Assembly (NCBI GenBank): GCA_017983495.1
Contig: JAGOBH010000001.1
Span: forward strand, 744,001 to 808,000
Source of the DNA: Pyrinomonadaceae bacterium
Lineage (GTDB): Bacteria > Acidobacteriota > Blastocatellia > Pyrinomonadales > Pyrinomonadaceae
Reading direction: 5' to 3'
Length of the DNA: 64,000 bases
Below the pieces are notes generated by a model that had not been told where the DNA came from, ran no database searches, and saw only the letters and a list, made by a program, of their open reading frames with translations. The position numbers and the translations under genes were made by a program. Below are positions 27,104-37,549 of this stretch, in pieces (the first letter of the stretch is position 1; every line of letters begins with the position of its first letter).

Positions 27104-28174
27104 CTAGAGTTTCGGGTTTTCCTCGACAAAATCGAGCAGATTGCCGACGTAGTCGCCAAATCGCGGGCAAGCGATGCCGTGAGTCTTCAATAGTTCATCA
27201 GCAACAGCGGTGTCATACGTCTGCGATATGAAAAAATAGGGAACACCGGCGTGCGGCAACCCTGTGAGCGGCGGCGAGATGCGGGTATTCAGGAACCACT
27301 CAGCCAGCTTAACGGGCGGGCCAAACTCAGATTTTCGGCCAGTCATGTCCTTGGCGATCGCATCAAATAGCTCGGCGGTCGTCAGCGGTTCCGGGTCGGC
27401 AATTGCGACCGTTTTCCCGATCGCCTTTTTGTCGCGGGCAAGTGCGGCGATGGCGTCGACGACGAAATCGACAGGCACGAGATTAAGCCTGACCTGGTCA
27501 TTACCGACATTGACCACCCGAAGCAGCATCGGAGCCTTTCGCAGATATTGGATCAGATAGTAGACGCCGTCATATTTGGCCGTTTCGCCGCTTTCCGAAT
27601 CGCCAACGACGACCGAGGGGCGGTAAATGGTAACCGGTAATTTTCCTTTTAGCTGCTCGACCTCCATTTCCGCGAGATACTTGGTCTCTTCGTAATAGTT
27701 ACGAAATCCGTCGTTGTGCTCAAGCTCGTTTTCGAGGATGCGGCCGCCACGTTTGCCGGCAACATAACAGGTCGAAATATAATTATAACGTCGTAGGTTC
27801 TTAAGCGAACCGACAAACGAATTGACGTTCTTGGTGCCGTCCAGATTGACCTTAAACGCGGTGTCCCGACTTACCGCCAGGTCGTAAACGGCGGCAAGGT
27901 GAAAGACGTCCGTCGTCTCATATCGGACCGTTTCGAGATCGTCCGGCGAAATGCCGAGATCCGGAGCGGTGATATCGCCCTCGATTATTGCATAGGCCTC
28001 GAGCGGCGTGTTGGTCGCCTCGGCGATCTCCTCGATCTGCTCGATAGCCTGTTCGACAAACTGCGGCTGTACGAGCATGAAAAACTGCGTCTCCGGCCGT
28101 GCAAGCCTTTCAACCAAACGACCGGCAATAAAACCGGGAAAACCTGTGAGAAAAATCGACTCTCTGAAGATCAT
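27104..28174 (-). CDS. SDR-family thioester-reductase-like protein
   Basis: The product has 356 residues. The Rossmann nucleotide loop is GFPGFIAGRL near residue 11, the acidic/hydrophobic mid motif is VFHLAAVYDL, and the active-site pair is YYEETKYLAE (Tyr and Lys four apart). This matches the NAD_binding_4 group (male-sterility/thioester reductase and carboxylic-acid-reductase R domains). It would reduce an acyl thioester or related carbonyl with NADPH. The substrate is not known. It is 53 bases upstream of the VWFA gene. Confidence 0.85.
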   Translation of the reverse strand: MIFRESIFLTGFPGFIAGRLVERLARPETQFFMLVQPQFVEQAIEQIEEIAEATNTPLEAYAIIEGDITAPDLGISPDDLETVRYETTDVFHLAAVYDLAVSRDTAFKVNLDGTKNVNSFVGSLKNLRRYNYISTCYVAGKRGGRILENELEHNDGFRNYYEETKYLAEMEVEQLKGKLPVTIYRPSVVVGDSESGETAKYDGVYYLIQYLRKAPMLLRVVNVGNDQVRLNLVPVDFVVDAIAALARDKKAIGKTVAIADPEPLTTAELFDAIAKDMTGRKSEFGPPVKLAEWFLNTRISPPLTGLPHAGVPYFFISQTYDTAVADELLKTHGIACPRFGDYVGNLLDFVEENPKL

Positions 28175-28458
28175 AATGCTTGCTCTATTTTAGCAAGTCT
28201 TTAGTGAAATCGATGTGTCCTTTTTTGAGGTATTTTGAGTAAATTTGCCAAGGAACCGGAAAGTACATTGCCCTGAATACCCGTTACGAGTGCAATCTAT
28301 CTGATTTGGCCAAATGTTTAACGTTAATGTTCCAGCTGATCACCATCGAACCACGCTCTGATAGTTGTCCGAGGTTGTGCTTAGAGCACAAATGTATGTA
28401 AAAAGTCGTTTACTTTGCTGAGCTGCCTATGATACGGTTGAGTCATTGAGGGTTGGTT

Positions 28459-28887
28459 ATGAGGATCCAGGAAATGAGGTCCGGGTTGCAGCACCTGCGA
28501 AAAAGGTCAGATGCTGCACCGGTCGATAGAATTCTTGAGATGAGGATGCTGCTGGAGCCGGAGTTGGTTGCAGTGGCGGAGCGTTTTGAGCGCGACATCC
28601 CGATAGCCGACGAAACGGAGATGACGGAAACTAACCCAGCAAAACTTGAACTGGTCCGGGGCGGAATGGACACGGAAGCGGAAACGAAATGTGAGGTCGA
28701 GACCGAAACTGCCGTTACCAGCGAGATAGATGAACCAGCGTGGGCCGTAGTCTCATTCGATCGGACGGAAGTTTCACGTTTGACTTATGCTCAGGCCGTC
28801 TTCGTGATGAACGAACTCGCGGCGCAGGGTACAGCCGGCCTGTGCATCATCACAAACGAGGCCGCAGCAAGGATCGCCCGATCCTAA
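28459..28887 (+). CDS. Hypothetical protein
   Basis: The product has 142 residues from the ATG at 28459, with GAGGG six bases before it. A charged N-terminal half rich in Glu and Thr (residues 50-90) leads to a compact C-terminal part (WAVVSFDRTEVSRLTYAQAVFVMNELAAQGTAGLCIITNEAAARIA) that looks folded. I do not recognise a family. The 284-base gap before it shows no other gene or clear signal. It is convergent with the oxidoreductase, with a 4-base overlap. Confidence 0.6.
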   Translation: MRIQEMRSGLQHLRKRSDAAPVDRILEMRMLLEPELVAVAERFERDIPIADETEMTETNPAKLELVRGGMDTEAETKCEVETETAVTSEIDEPAWAVVSFDRTEVSRLTYAQAVFVMNELAAQGTAGLCIITNEAAARIARS

Positions 28888-29867
28888 AATTCCAAAACGA
28901 CTTTTCCAAAACTCTGATTTGACGCGAGATAGCGGTACGCGTCGAGGACATCGTGCGCGGCAAATACGCGGTCGAGGTCAGGTCTGAGCCTTCCGTCCGC
29001 AAAAGCCGGCACGATCTGGTCGGCAAAACTGCGCGTTGCCGCAGCCTTTTCTTCGGACGAACGGCCGCGCAGCACGGTCCCGATTATGGTCAGGCGTTTT
29101 TGCAATGCGAGCCCAAGGTTGAACTCCGCCGTGCGGCCCGAAGTGAGGCCGACGAGGATGAGTCTGCCGCGGACCGCGAGCGACGCCAGATTTTCCTGAA
29201 AATATGCGGCCCCTACCAGGTCTAGTACGACATCGGTGCCGCGGTCGTCGGTTTCATCGAGAACTGCTTTCGAAAATTCGGGTTCGTCGCCCGTAGCGAT
29301 ACCGCGATCTAATCCAAACGCCATACAGCGATCGAGTTTATTCGACGTGCGCGATGTGCCGATAACCCTGGCACCGATCATCTTACCGATCCGCAGAGCG
29401 GCGAGCCCGACGCCCGAGCCGACGGCATGAACGAGCAGTGTTTCACCGGATACTAGTTTGCCCTGAGAAATGATCGCGTCCTGGGCCGTGATGAATGCTT
29501 CGGGCACCGCTGCCGCCTCAACGAAACTGAGAGCGTCCGGGATGCGTGCGAGATGTCTTTGTTCAGTTATGAGATATTCGGCCTGAGATTCGCCGGCGGT
29601 GATGCCGAAGACGCGGTCGCCGACGTCCCAGCTATCTACTCCGTCGCCCAACTCGGCGACCTCGCCTGCAAACTCGAGTCCGGGAATGTTGGCCGAATAA
29701 CCGGCAGGTGGCGGATACAACCCCTTTGCCTGAAGCAGGTCTGCCCGATTTAGCCCAGCGGCACGCACGCGGACAAGAACTTGTCCGGCGGCGGGCGACG
29801 GCTGCGGAACCTCGCGGATCTCAAGATCATCCAATGAGCTGAAACTATTAATGTAAACTGCCTTCAT
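28884..29867 (-). CDS. NAD(P)H quinone oxidoreductase, PIG3-type MDR
   Basis: The product has 327 residues of the zinc-free medium-chain dehydrogenase/reductase type. Key parts are AGLNRADLLQAKGLYPPPAGYSANIPGLEFAGEV at the N-terminus, LLVHAVGSGVGLAALRIGKMIGARVIGT for nucleotide binding, and VLDLVGAAYF. The PPPxG pattern is typical of PIG3/TP53I3-like quinone reductases. It starts three bases after the TolC stop and is thus probably the last gene of the efflux operon, perhaps reducing quinone-like compounds that the pump handles. Confidence 0.9.
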   Translation of the reverse strand: MKAVYINSFSSLDDLEIREVPQPSPAAGQVLVRVRAAGLNRADLLQAKGLYPPPAGYSANIPGLEFAGEVAELGDGVDSWDVGDRVFGITAGESQAEYLITEQRHLARIPDALSFVEAAAVPEAFITAQDAIISQGKLVSGETLLVHAVGSGVGLAALRIGKMIGARVIGTSRTSNKLDRCMAFGLDRGIATGDEPEFSKAVLDETDDRGTDVVLDLVGAAYFQENLASLAVRGRLILVGLTSGRTAEFNLGLALQKRLTIIGTVLRGRSSEEKAAATRSFADQIVPAFADGRLRPDLDRVFAAHDVLDAYRYLASNQSFGKVVLEF

Positions 29868-29870
29868 TAG

Positions 29871-31619
29871 CTATCTCTGAATTTTCGCTTCGATATTGTT
29901 GGCCTTAAGCGAGTTGCCGGTCGCACGCTGCAGGTCGGCGATGGCTTTGTTCAGATCGGTTCGGGCTTTGAGTTCATTGCTTCTTGCCACAGCTAACGCT
30001 GTCTGCCGCTCGAGGACCTTATAAGTGTCTGATTGCCCGGAGTCTAATTTTCGCCGTTCGGACTCCAACTGCTTTGCCGTATTCTCGCGGGCAATAGCAG
30101 CGGCCCTAAGCCGTCCTTCGCCGGTCCTGATCGCCTGAAGTGCGTTACGCACCTCGACCTGAATGCCCTGCTCGACTTGCTCTCTCTGAGTTTCGAGGCG
30201 TTCCCCTTCGACCAATGACTTTCCATATTGGGCGCGTGCCGATTTGTCGCCAAAGAGAGGGATGTTAAATTGTACGCCGATACGGAATGTTGGGTATTTG
30301 CTTGCGAAAATATCCGAGACCGCCGTTCCGCCGCCGCCGACATTCTGCAGCAGCGTCTGCAACGCCTGGGCGGCTGCGACGCATTCCGGCAGAGTCGGGT
30401 CCGAAGCGCAGTTTCGAAGCAGCGGGTTAGCTGAGTTGGGATTCAGGCTGCCACCGACACCGCTTGATGTATAGCTGGCAATAAGATCGATCTGGGGCTT
30501 TTTCTGTTCCCGGAAAAACCTCTTATCGAGCGCATTGATATCTTTCTGAGCTTTGTTGATGTCTAGTTCGGGTCGGTTTTGAATAGCGGAATCGATAGCC
30601 TCGATCAGAGTGGTAACCGGCACGGTTTGTTCGACTGACTCGACAGGCGTGATTGATTCGCTCCAGATCTGGTTGTTTCGATTTGGCGAGATCAGATTCT
30701 TTAGAACGTTTTCAGCTTGGTTAACGCCGTTCAGAGCATCGTAAACGGCTTGTTCAAAATTGGCGACCTGGGTCTCGGCAGCAACGATGTCGATTGGGGC
30801 AAGCTGGCCCTCTTCGACAAGTCGCCGATTATGTTCGAGCTGGTCTTTGGCATCGCTGACCGAGTCGCGCTGGACCTGTAGATTTCGTAGAGCGAATGCG
30901 AGGTCCCAATAAGCACGCTGGACATTTGCGATAACTTCGATCGATCGCTGCCTGAACTGGGTGTCGGTCAGCGAAATATTCCGCTTAGCGATTTCGATGG
31001 CCCGGCGGCCCTGATCGAACTTTCGCCCCCGAAAAAGCGGCTGCGTGATGTTGAATGACAGGCTCGAATTATATTGCGGACTGAGAACGGTCAGCGGATT
31101 ATCGGTCGTGAAACGCTGATTATTCATCGTGACTCCATAAGACGTTCCAAACCTTGGTATAAAGGCCTGGATACCCGCATTGCCGATATATGAATTGCCA
31201 TTGGTCTTTCTCGTCGATGGTGAGAAAAAATTGATATTTGGAAGCGCAGAGTGTTCGAAATATGACTGCCCTGCAAGACGGGGCTGGTAAATGCTCTTTG
31301 CGTTTTCGAGGTCATATTCCGCGATCCTCCCGTTCTTTCGAGTGACCTCAATATCCAGATTATTCTCAAGAGCCAGCGTCAGAGCATCAGTAAGTGTTAA
31401 CGGCCTTTGATCGGTCATATCCACTCCGATCCGACCCAGATCCGGGAGGCTTCGGGCAGCGGAGCTATAATTAGGAGCAATCGTCGGAACACCTTTCAGG
31501 TTTTCCGGCGCATCATTTTGCGAGTTCACGACCGGCTTTGGCGCCGGGTCTTGCGCAAAGGAACCTGTGACCGCCAGGACGAGCACTAACAAAAATAAAA
31601 TGAATAAATGCCTCTGCAT
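29871..31619 (-). CDS. TolC-family outer-membrane efflux protein
   Basis: The product has 582 residues with a signal peptide (ending TGSFAQ). Two long helical repeats of the outer-membrane-efflux domain can be seen (LTLTDALTLALENNLDIEVTRKNG to the middle, then SAIQNRPELDINKAQKDINALD onward). An internal loop of about 60 residues after residue 390 has two Cys. It forms the outer-membrane channel for the RND pump encoded 20 bases upstream on this strand. Confidence 0.92.
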   Translation of the reverse strand: MQRHLFILFLLVLVLAVTGSFAQDPAPKPVVNSQNDAPENLKGVPTIAPNYSSAARSLPDLGRIGVDMTDQRPLTLTDALTLALENNLDIEVTRKNGRIAEYDLENAKSIYQPRLAGQSYFEHSALPNINFFSPSTRKTNGNSYIGNAGIQAFIPRFGTSYGVTMNNQRFTTDNPLTVLSPQYNSSLSFNITQPLFRGRKFDQGRRAIEIAKRNISLTDTQFRQRSIEVIANVQRAYWDLAFALRNLQVQRDSVSDAKDQLEHNRRLVEEGQLAPIDIVAAETQVANFEQAVYDALNGVNQAENVLKNLISPNRNNQIWSESITPVESVEQTVPVTTLIEAIDSAIQNRPELDINKAQKDINALDKRFFREQKKPQIDLIASYTSSGVGGSLNPNSANPLLRNCASDPTLPECVAAAQALQTLLQNVGGGGTAVSDIFASKYPTFRIGVQFNIPLFGDKSARAQYGKSLVEGERLETQREQVEQGIQVEVRNALQAIRTGEGRLRAAAIARENTAKQLESERRKLDSGQSDTYKVLERQTALAVARSNELKARTDLNKAIADLQRATGNSLKANNIEAKIQR

Positions 31620-31639
31620 AATGATTTTGGTTGGGTTCG

Positions 31640-34600
31640 TTACTGCCTGCTAAATATTGAGGTCACTGCCGTCGACAGACGACGCTTGACTCCCCCAAAA
31701 AGCCACGAAGCAAAACGGTTGACGTACTTGAACAAACGCATCTCCGCCAGGTCGTCGAATATCGAATAAAAGACAGGGACCGCGAGCAATGTCAGCAGCA
31801 GACATAAGCTCTGTCCGCCAACCACGAGCACGCCGATCGAGCGGTTGGTTCCTGAGCCCGCACCGGTCGAGAGCACCAGCGGGATCATGCCGGCGACAAG
31901 AGCGATAGTCGTCATCAGGATAGGGCGAAGTCGGTCACGGTTTGCCTGAATGATCGCCTCGTAACGGCTCATGCCTCGTGACCGAAGCGTATTTGTATGA
32001 TCGATCTGCAAAATGGCGTTCTTCTTAACAACGCCAAAGAGCAGCAGCAAGCCGAGGCCCGAAAAGATGTTTACCGTCTGTCCCATTACCAATAGACTGA
32101 AGATACCGAATGGTATCGACAGCGGCAGCGTCAGCAAGATCGTCACTGGATGAATAAACGATTCGAACTGGGCAGCCAGCACGATGTACATAAAAATGAA
32201 CGACAGAGTGAAGGCAAGCAGGAAGTAAAACCCCGCTTTGCCCATCTCCTTCGACTGGCCGACATAACCCGTTCGGTATGCCGTTGGTAGGTTCATTTCC
32301 TTGACGTAACTGTCGATCGCGGACGTGATACTAGCGGCCGAACCACCAGGTTTTGTATTCGCTAGCAGTGTCACCTGACGCTGACGATTCGTGCGGTCTA
32401 CCGAACTCGGGCCGGTGCCCGGGGTCGATTTAACGACACGGTCGAGCGTTACCCAGCCGACCTTTGACGACGGGACGATCAGACGTTTGAGGCCCTCGAG
32501 ACTGGTTCGATAGGGGTTGATCGCACGCACACGAACCTCGTATTGGTCCGTGCCGGCATTGAACGAGGTGGCTTCCTGACCGGCGACAAGTGTATTGAGA
32601 GCCTGCGAGACGTCACCTACGCGAACACCAAGATCAGCTGCCGTCTGGCGGTCGACCTCGAGCTGCACCTCGGGCTTGCCTGCGATCAGTGTCGAGTCGA
32701 CGTCGACTGCGTCCGGTATCGTCTTCATACGTTCCAGCAGTTTGCCCGAATACTCTTCGAGTTTTTTCATGTCGGGGCCGGCGATGAGGAACTGGACGTT
32801 GGCATTACGGAAACCGCCGCCTGAAAATGCCTGTACTTGCTGAACGCTGGTCCGTAGCCCTGGCGGTGACTGTTTTAGCAACTCGCGGGCCTCGGCCATC
32901 ATGGTTTCCTGATCTTTTGCGCGGTCCTTGATGTCAGCCAGTTTCACATAGATCGTGCCGGAATTGACGACAAGTTGTTGGCCGCCGCCAACTGTCGCAA
33001 GTGTGTCGGTCACACCGGGCATTTTTCGAACCTCAGCTGCAATGCGCTCGAATATTTGCGAGGTTGCGCTAATACTCGACCCTTCAGGAGCTCGTATCTG
33101 GATCTCAAACTGCGATTGGTCATCGACCGGCAGAAAGTTCTTACCGACCACCATAAAGAGGGGGACGATGCTGACAAAGACCAGTAAACAGAGCACCACG
33201 ATGACCCAGCGGTGAGCCATCGAAAATCTGAGCATGGCCGTGTAAATACCGTCAACATGCTTGAACCAACCGGAATAATGGCTGTCGCCTTCGCCGTGTT
33301 CGACGGGCGTCTCCGGTTCTGTGCTGTCAAGGTCCTTCACCGGCAGCGGCTTACTTTTGATCAGACGTGCTGCTAGCATTGGCGTCAGCGTGAACGAAAC
33401 GATCAGCGACACGAGCACCGCGAACGACGCCGTCAGGCCGAACGACGACATGAATCGGCCGACGATCCCCTGCATGAACCCGATTGGGACGAACACAGCC
33501 ATCAGTGACAGCGTTGTCGCCAAAACCGCAAGGCCGATCTCACGTGTGCCCTCGATCGCTGCCTGAAATGGGTTCATACCCTTTTCTTCGACAAAGCGAT
33601 AGATATTTTCGAGAACCACAATCGCATCGTCGATAACGATACCGACCATCAGCGTCAGCGAAAGCATCGTGATCGAATTGAGCGTGTAGCCCATCGCGTA
33701 CATCAGAGCAAAAGTCGATATGATCGACGTCGGGATAGCAAGGCCCGCGATGATGGTCGAACGGAAACTCCACAGGAAAAGGAATACTACGATGGCGGCT
33801 AGGATCGAGCCGACGATGAGGTGTTCTTCGATAGCGCGGAGCGAATTTTCGATAAAGACCGAGTTGTCGCCGATGACACGCATTTGAAAATCTTTTGGCA
33901 GCGTCGGTTCGATCTCTTTTAGTCGAGCTTTGATCTCGCGGGCGACGGCGACAGTATTCTGGCCGGACTGTTTGGAGACGATCAAAGTGACCGCCGGCTG
34001 GCCGTTAAGGCGAGCCTCGGAGCGGATCTCTTCCGCTCCGTCCTCGACATAGCCGAGATCTTTTACCTTGACCTGATAGTTGCCTCGTGTGGCCACGACG
34101 ACATCGGCAAATTCCTCAGGGTTCTTGATCTTGCCGACAGTGCGGACGGCGGTTTCCGTCTGGCCTTCGTCAAGGCGGCCGCTCGGAAACTCGATATTCT
34201 GGATCTTCAGCGCACCCGAAACCTCGGCCGGCGTAACGTTATACGAACGCATTTTATCCGGGTCGACCCAGACGTTGATCTGACGGTCGCGGCCACCGAT
34301 GATGGTGATCTGACCGACGCCGTTGATCGATTCGATCCGTTCTTTGATCTGATTTTTGGCGACCTCGGTGACTTCCCGGAGCGATTTCGGAGCTGAGACC
34401 GAAATACGCAGGATCGGGGCGGCGTCAGTGTCGAGCTTTTGAACGGTCGGCTGTTTGGCAGTTTCGGGGAGATTCGGGATCACCGTCTGGACACGGTTTT
34501 CGACCTCCTGGGCGGCGACGTTGACGTCTTTTTCGAGAATGAACTGAACAAAAACCTGGGATACGCCCTCGATCGAACTTGAACGCAGTTCATCGATACC

Positions 34601-34828
34601 GCTAATGGTGTTGACGGCTTCTTCGACCTTTTCGGTGATCTCGGTCTCGATCTCCTCGGGCGATGCACCCGGATTGACGACAGTTATCGTAATGGTCGGA
34701 AAATCGATCTTCGGAAAGAGATCGAGCCCCAGACTCATGAACGAAAACGCTCCGACCACGACGAGTGACAGGATCAACATCGTCGCAAATACCGGTCTCT
34801 TTACACAAACTTCAGCCAGCCACTGCAT
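31640..34828 (-). CDS. RND efflux transporter, HAE1/AcrB-type
   Basis: The product has 1062 residues, typical of the family. The N-terminal helix ([22 protein letters not shown]) is followed by [11 protein letters not shown], the porter domain, the mid-membrane block ([22 protein letters not shown]) and a second half ending [22 protein letters not shown]. The Asp pair VIDDAIVV (proton relay) is kept. A linker of about 30 residues in the middle is rich in acidic residues. It should pump hydrophobic compounds out with proton antiport, as a trimer with the adaptor and TolC protein made by its neighbours. Confidence 0.95.
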   Translation of the reverse strand: MQWLAEVCVKRPVFATMLILSLVVVGAFSFMSLGLDLFPKIDFPTITITVVNPGASPEEIETEITEKVEEAVNTISGIDELRSSSIEGVSQVFVQFILEKDVNVAAQEVENRVQTVIPNLPETAKQPTVQKLDTDAAPILRISVSAPKSLREVTEVAKNQIKERIESINGVGQITIIGGRDRQINVWVDPDKMRSYNVTPAEVSGALKIQNIEFPSGRLDEGQTETAVRTVGKIKNPEEFADVVVATRGNYQVKVKDLGYVEDGAEEIRSEARLNGQPAVTLIVSKQSGQNTVAVAREIKARLKEIEPTLPKDFQMRVIGDNSVFIENSLRAIEEHLIVGSILAAIVVFLFLWSFRSTIIAGLAIPTSIISTFALMYAMGYTLNSITMLSLTLMVGIVIDDAIVVLENIYRFVEEKGMNPFQAAIEGTREIGLAVLATTLSLMAVFVPIGFMQGIVGRFMSSFGLTASFAVLVSLIVSFTLTPMLAARLIKSKPLPVKDLDSTEPETPVEHGEGDSHYSGWFKHVDGIYTAMLRFSMAHRWVIVVLCLLVFVSIVPLFMVVGKNFLPVDDQSQFEIQIRAPEGSSISATSQIFERIAAEVRKMPGVTDTLATVGGGQQLVVNSGTIYVKLADIKDRAKDQETMMAEARELLKQSPPGLRTSVQQVQAFSGGGFRNANVQFLIAGPDMKKLEEYSGKLLERMKTIPDAVDVDSTLIAGKPEVQLEVDRQTAADLGVRVGDVSQALNTLVAGQEATSFNAGTDQYEVRVRAINPYRTSLEGLKRLIVPSSKVGWVTLDRVVKSTPGTGPSSVDRTNRQRQVTLLANTKPGGSAASITSAIDSYVKEMNLPTAYRTGYVGQSKEMGKAGFYFLLAFTLSFIFMYIVLAAQFESFIHPVTILLTLPLSIPFGIFSLLVMGQTVNIFSGLGLLLLFGVVKKNAILQIDHTNTLRSRGMSRYEAIIQANRDRLRPILMTTIALVAGMIPLVLSTGAGSGTNRSIGVLVVGGQSLCLLLTLLAVPVFYSIFDDLAEMRLFKYVNRFASWLFGGVKRRLSTAVTSIFSRQ

Positions 34829-34879
34829 ACTCTTAATTCCTACATCAAAGTCTAGACTTCAAGACAAATCGGTTTACCG

Positions 34880-36181
34880 TTATATCTGCCGAACAAGGAT
34901 TCCGTCTACAAGCAGGCTTACATTGCTCGTCGCGATCACGTCGCCCTCGTTGACCCCCGATTTTATCTGGATAAGGTTGTTTTCGAGCAGGCCGAGTTGG
35001 ACGAGATGCTCGCGGGCGGCACCATCTTTGACGATGAAGACCTTGCTAACCTCGCCGACCGTAACGACAGCCGACGCGGGTATCATCACGGCATTTTCCG
35101 GTTTGGACTGCGTAATGCGAACCGTCGCGAACTGGCCGGGTTTGAGCAGGCCTTCGCGATTAGAAACCTCGGCCTCGACAACCAGGGTTCGGGCAGTCGC
35201 GTTCAGATTCGGCGACATGCGGACAACGGTTCCTGCAAAATTACGATCCGGATAGGCACTGGTCTGTAGGGAAATACTCTGCCCAATGCCGACTTTTCCC
35301 AGCGATGCCTCGGGGACGTCGATCTTCATCCGCAACGTCGAGGTGCGGACGATGGTCGCGATCTTGGCGTTCGGAGTGTTGGGCGAAATAAACTCTCCCA
35401 GGTCGGCCGTGCGTTCGGCAATGAAGCCGCTGATCGGTGCAAGAATGGCCGTGTCGGACAGCGACTTGCGTGCCTGATCGACCTGTGTTTGAGCTGTGGT
35501 GACCGCCGAGCGTGCCGATGCCACGGCTGCCTCAGCCGAATTGATTGCCTTAACGGCGACTGCGGCGTTTGAGCGTGCCTCGTCTAGCTGGCCTAGCAGC
35601 GCGTCACGTTGAGCACGACGCTGATCAAGCGTCGCACGTGAGACGTCGCCGCTGTCGAATAGCCGCTGTGCCCGCACGAGTTCCTTCTCGGCTAGCACGA
35701 GGTTCGCGTTGGTCGATTTTACCTGTGAAAACGTCTCGATATTGAAAATCTCACCATCCTTGACACCCAGCCGGATCTGAGCCTGTCTAAGGGCGGCGAT
35801 GGCCTGGCTGACGGCCTTTTGCTGTTGCTCATATTGAGCCTGTGCCTGTTCGAGCCTGATCTGAGCGTCACGCGGGTCGAGGCGGACAAGCACGCTGCCC
35901 TTGTCAACATAGCTGCCAATATCGAAGTTAACCTCGACGATCTTGCCGCCGATCGCAGGAGCGACGTCGGTCGAAGCATCGCTGGCAAGATTACCGGTAG
36001 CTTCGAAATAGGTCGGTATCGGTTTGGTCACTGCCTGGGTCGTTTTGACGTCCACGGTCTGCGGCTGGTTGTTGGCATTTGCCGTATTGGCCGTGGTTTT
36101 TGAACCGCATCCGGTGAACGTCAGAGCGAACGTCAACAGTACGGCCGAGGCAATAATAAACACTCTCTGGTCTCTCATCAT
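34880..36181 (-). CDS. RND periplasmic adaptor lipoprotein
   Basis: The product has 433 residues. A lipoprotein signal ends in LTFTGC, so Cys25 would be acylated. The membrane-fusion pattern follows: a barrel/lipoyl half (ATGNLASDASTDVAPAIGGKIVEVNFDIGSYVDKGSVL), a long coiled coil (about 110-250, Ala/Gln-rich), the second lipoyl half (AILAPISGFIAERTADLGEFI) and beta barrel. It links pump and TolC in the periplasm. Its ATG overlaps the TetR stop by one base (TAATG), a sign of translational coupling. Confidence 0.93.
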   Translation of the reverse strand: MMRDQRVFIIASAVLLTFALTFTGCGSKTTANTANANNQPQTVDVKTTQAVTKPIPTYFEATGNLASDASTDVAPAIGGKIVEVNFDIGSYVDKGSVLVRLDPRDAQIRLEQAQAQYEQQQKAVSQAIAALRQAQIRLGVKDGEIFNIETFSQVKSTNANLVLAEKELVRAQRLFDSGDVSRATLDQRRAQRDALLGQLDEARSNAAVAVKAINSAEAAVASARSAVTTAQTQVDQARKSLSDTAILAPISGFIAERTADLGEFISPNTPNAKIATIVRTSTLRMKIDVPEASLGKVGIGQSISLQTSAYPDRNFAGTVVRMSPNLNATARTLVVEAEVSNREGLLKPGQFATVRITQSKPENAVMIPASAVVTVGEVSKVFIVKDGAAREHLVQLGLLENNLIQIKSGVNEGDVIATSNVSLLVDGILVRQI

Positions 36182-36864
36182 TATGATCCGGTGGACGCCG
36201 TCGCAGGCGTCGTATTCTTGATGCCGTTTAGCAATGTCTCGGCAAAGCTCTTTGCCGCTTCTTCATTAGAAATATCGATGATCTGGCGCCGTTTATCCCA
36301 TAAAATGTTATTGAGCGAATGATGTATCAACATACCCAAAAACGAACGCACCGCCATTCGGGGGTCCATTTCGCGAAACGCCCCGTCCTGCTGCCGCTCC
36401 GCAATATAGCCGCCGATAAACTTGTATATAGTAGAGATGAACTCACTGAAAAACATATCGGCAAGTTCGTGTTCCTCGAGTGCGGAATAGAACAGCAGCC
36501 GCATGAACGAGATGTCGGATTCATGCTTATTCAGGGCATCAAATGCGATTAGGTAAAAGACCGCAAAATCGTCCTTTTCCTCGACCGCTCGGCGTAAAAC
36601 GGCGTTTTCTTCCCATGGAAAACGGTGAATGCCGTCCTGACATCCCTTGGTATCAAGGATTGCTTTGTATAGCACCTCTTTCGACTCAAAATGGCGAAAG
36701 ACCATCGCTTCCGATACGCCGGCGGCCCGGGCGATCTCTTTGGTTGTCGTTCCCTTAAAACCCCGCTGCGAAAAGAGCGTGACCGCCGTCTGCAATATCT
36801 GCTCGCGTCGCGCGTCGCCTGTCATTCGTCCGGCATGGGTACATGTAAACAGTTCTTTGATCAA
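36181..36864 (-). CDS. TetR/AcrR-family regulator of the efflux operon
   Basis: The product has 227 residues. The best-supported start is TTG at 36862-36864, because AAGGAG lies seven bases upstream. The ATG 13 codons on (MTGDARRE) is an alternative. The N-terminal HTH is clear: QILQTAVTLFSQRGFKGTTTKEIARAAGVSEAMVFRHFESKEVLY. The C-terminal ligand domain is divergent, as usual. It is the first gene of the operon and an 18-bp palindrome lies 20 bases upstream, so autorepression relieved by a pump substrate is likely. Confidence 0.92.
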   Translation of the reverse strand: MIKELFTCTHAGRMTGDARREQILQTAVTLFSQRGFKGTTTKEIARAAGVSEAMVFRHFESKEVLYKAILDTKGCQDGIHRFPWEENAVLRRAVEEKDDFAVFYLIAFDALNKHESDISFMRLLFYSALEEHELADMFFSEFISTIYKFIGGYIAERQQDGAFREMDPRMAVRSFLGMLIHHSLNNILWDKRRQIIDISNEEAAKSFAETLLNGIKNTTPATASTGS

Positions 36865-36884
36865 TAGATCGCTCCTTGCGCCAA

Positions 36885-36902
36885 TAAGTAAGTGCTTACT
36901 TA
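36885..36902. promoter_or_regulatory. TetR-type operator palindrome
   Basis: TAAGTAAGTGCTTACTTA has perfect 8-bp arms around a 2-base centre. It lies immediately upstream of the TetR gene's ribosome site. Length and symmetry suit a TetR dimer, and use by this regulator is inferred. Confidence 0.8.
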
Positions 36903-37116
36903 CTTTCTGATAAGGTTCTCATTTTGGATTCGCGGTTGTCAAATCTTTTTGTGGCTAAATTCACAAGCTCGTGTAACCGGAACAAATTAGACTGTTATTT
37001 CGTTACAACGATATGGCGGAGCGATTCATCTCAATCGACGCCTTATGCAGATGGCGAGAAGGTCGCCGACGTTATTTTCAACACTAATAAGCCGATATAT
37101 TGGAGGTGGGATAGAA

Positions 37117-37473
37117 ATGTCTGAATTTGAAGCTGAAGTTAAGAAAGCAGAAAGGGAATTGGAACAGAGCCTTGTGCCGATCAATACCGGCGAACCGTTT
37201 ACGGACAAGGTGACGGATGACGAATTTTTAGGAGATCTGAAAATGCAGGCACAGGAATACGGACAAAAGATACAGGACGCCGCAGTCAGGGCAAAGGATT
37301 TTGCAAACGACAAATTCGCCCAAGCGGGCGATAAGTTCAAAGAGATCTCGGCTAAGGACCCGAAGGAACTGGTCGAGGACGCAAAAGAGTTCGCCCGTCA
37401 AAAGCCGGGTCAGACGATCCTCATTTCAGCCGCCGTCGGCCTCATTCTGGGGCTCTTGATCAAGCGAAAATAG
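37117..37473 (+). CDS. DUF883/YqjD-ElaB-like membrane-anchored protein
   Basis: The product has 118 residues from the ATG at 37117, backed by GGAGGTGGG. An earlier in-frame start is unsupported. A charged, mostly helical N-terminal 85 residues (VRAKDFANDKFAQAGDKFKEI) end in ARQKPGQTILISAAVGLILGLLIKRK, a single C-terminal membrane anchor after a Pro-Gly, the ElaB/YqjD pattern. Such proteins bind ribosomes or protect cells in stationary phase in E. coli; here that is inference. A second, shorter relative is at 52218. Confidence 0.75.
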   Translation: MSEFEAEVKKAERELEQSLVPINTGEPFTDKVTDDEFLGDLKMQAQEYGQKIQDAAVRAKDFANDKFAQAGDKFKEISAKDPKELVEDAKEFARQKPGQTILISAAVGLILGLLIKRK

Positions 37474-37498
37474 CTCATGGATCGAGAGCTTGCAAGCC

Positions 37499-37534
37499 AA
37501 AAGGGCTGCCTTGATCGTGAGGCGGCCTTTTTTT
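37499..37534 (+). terminator. Rho-independent terminator
   Basis: AAAAGGGCTGCCT pairs across a short loop with AGGCGGCCTTTT, and the run extends to seven T. It lies 25 bases after the DUF883-like gene. Confidence 0.8.
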
Positions 37535-37549
37535 GCTCTGAGTGCGGGG

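Noticed and set aside
32543..34283. Plus-strand frames opposite the RND pump gene
   Set aside because: They are antisense shadows of a certain gene, with no ribosome sites.
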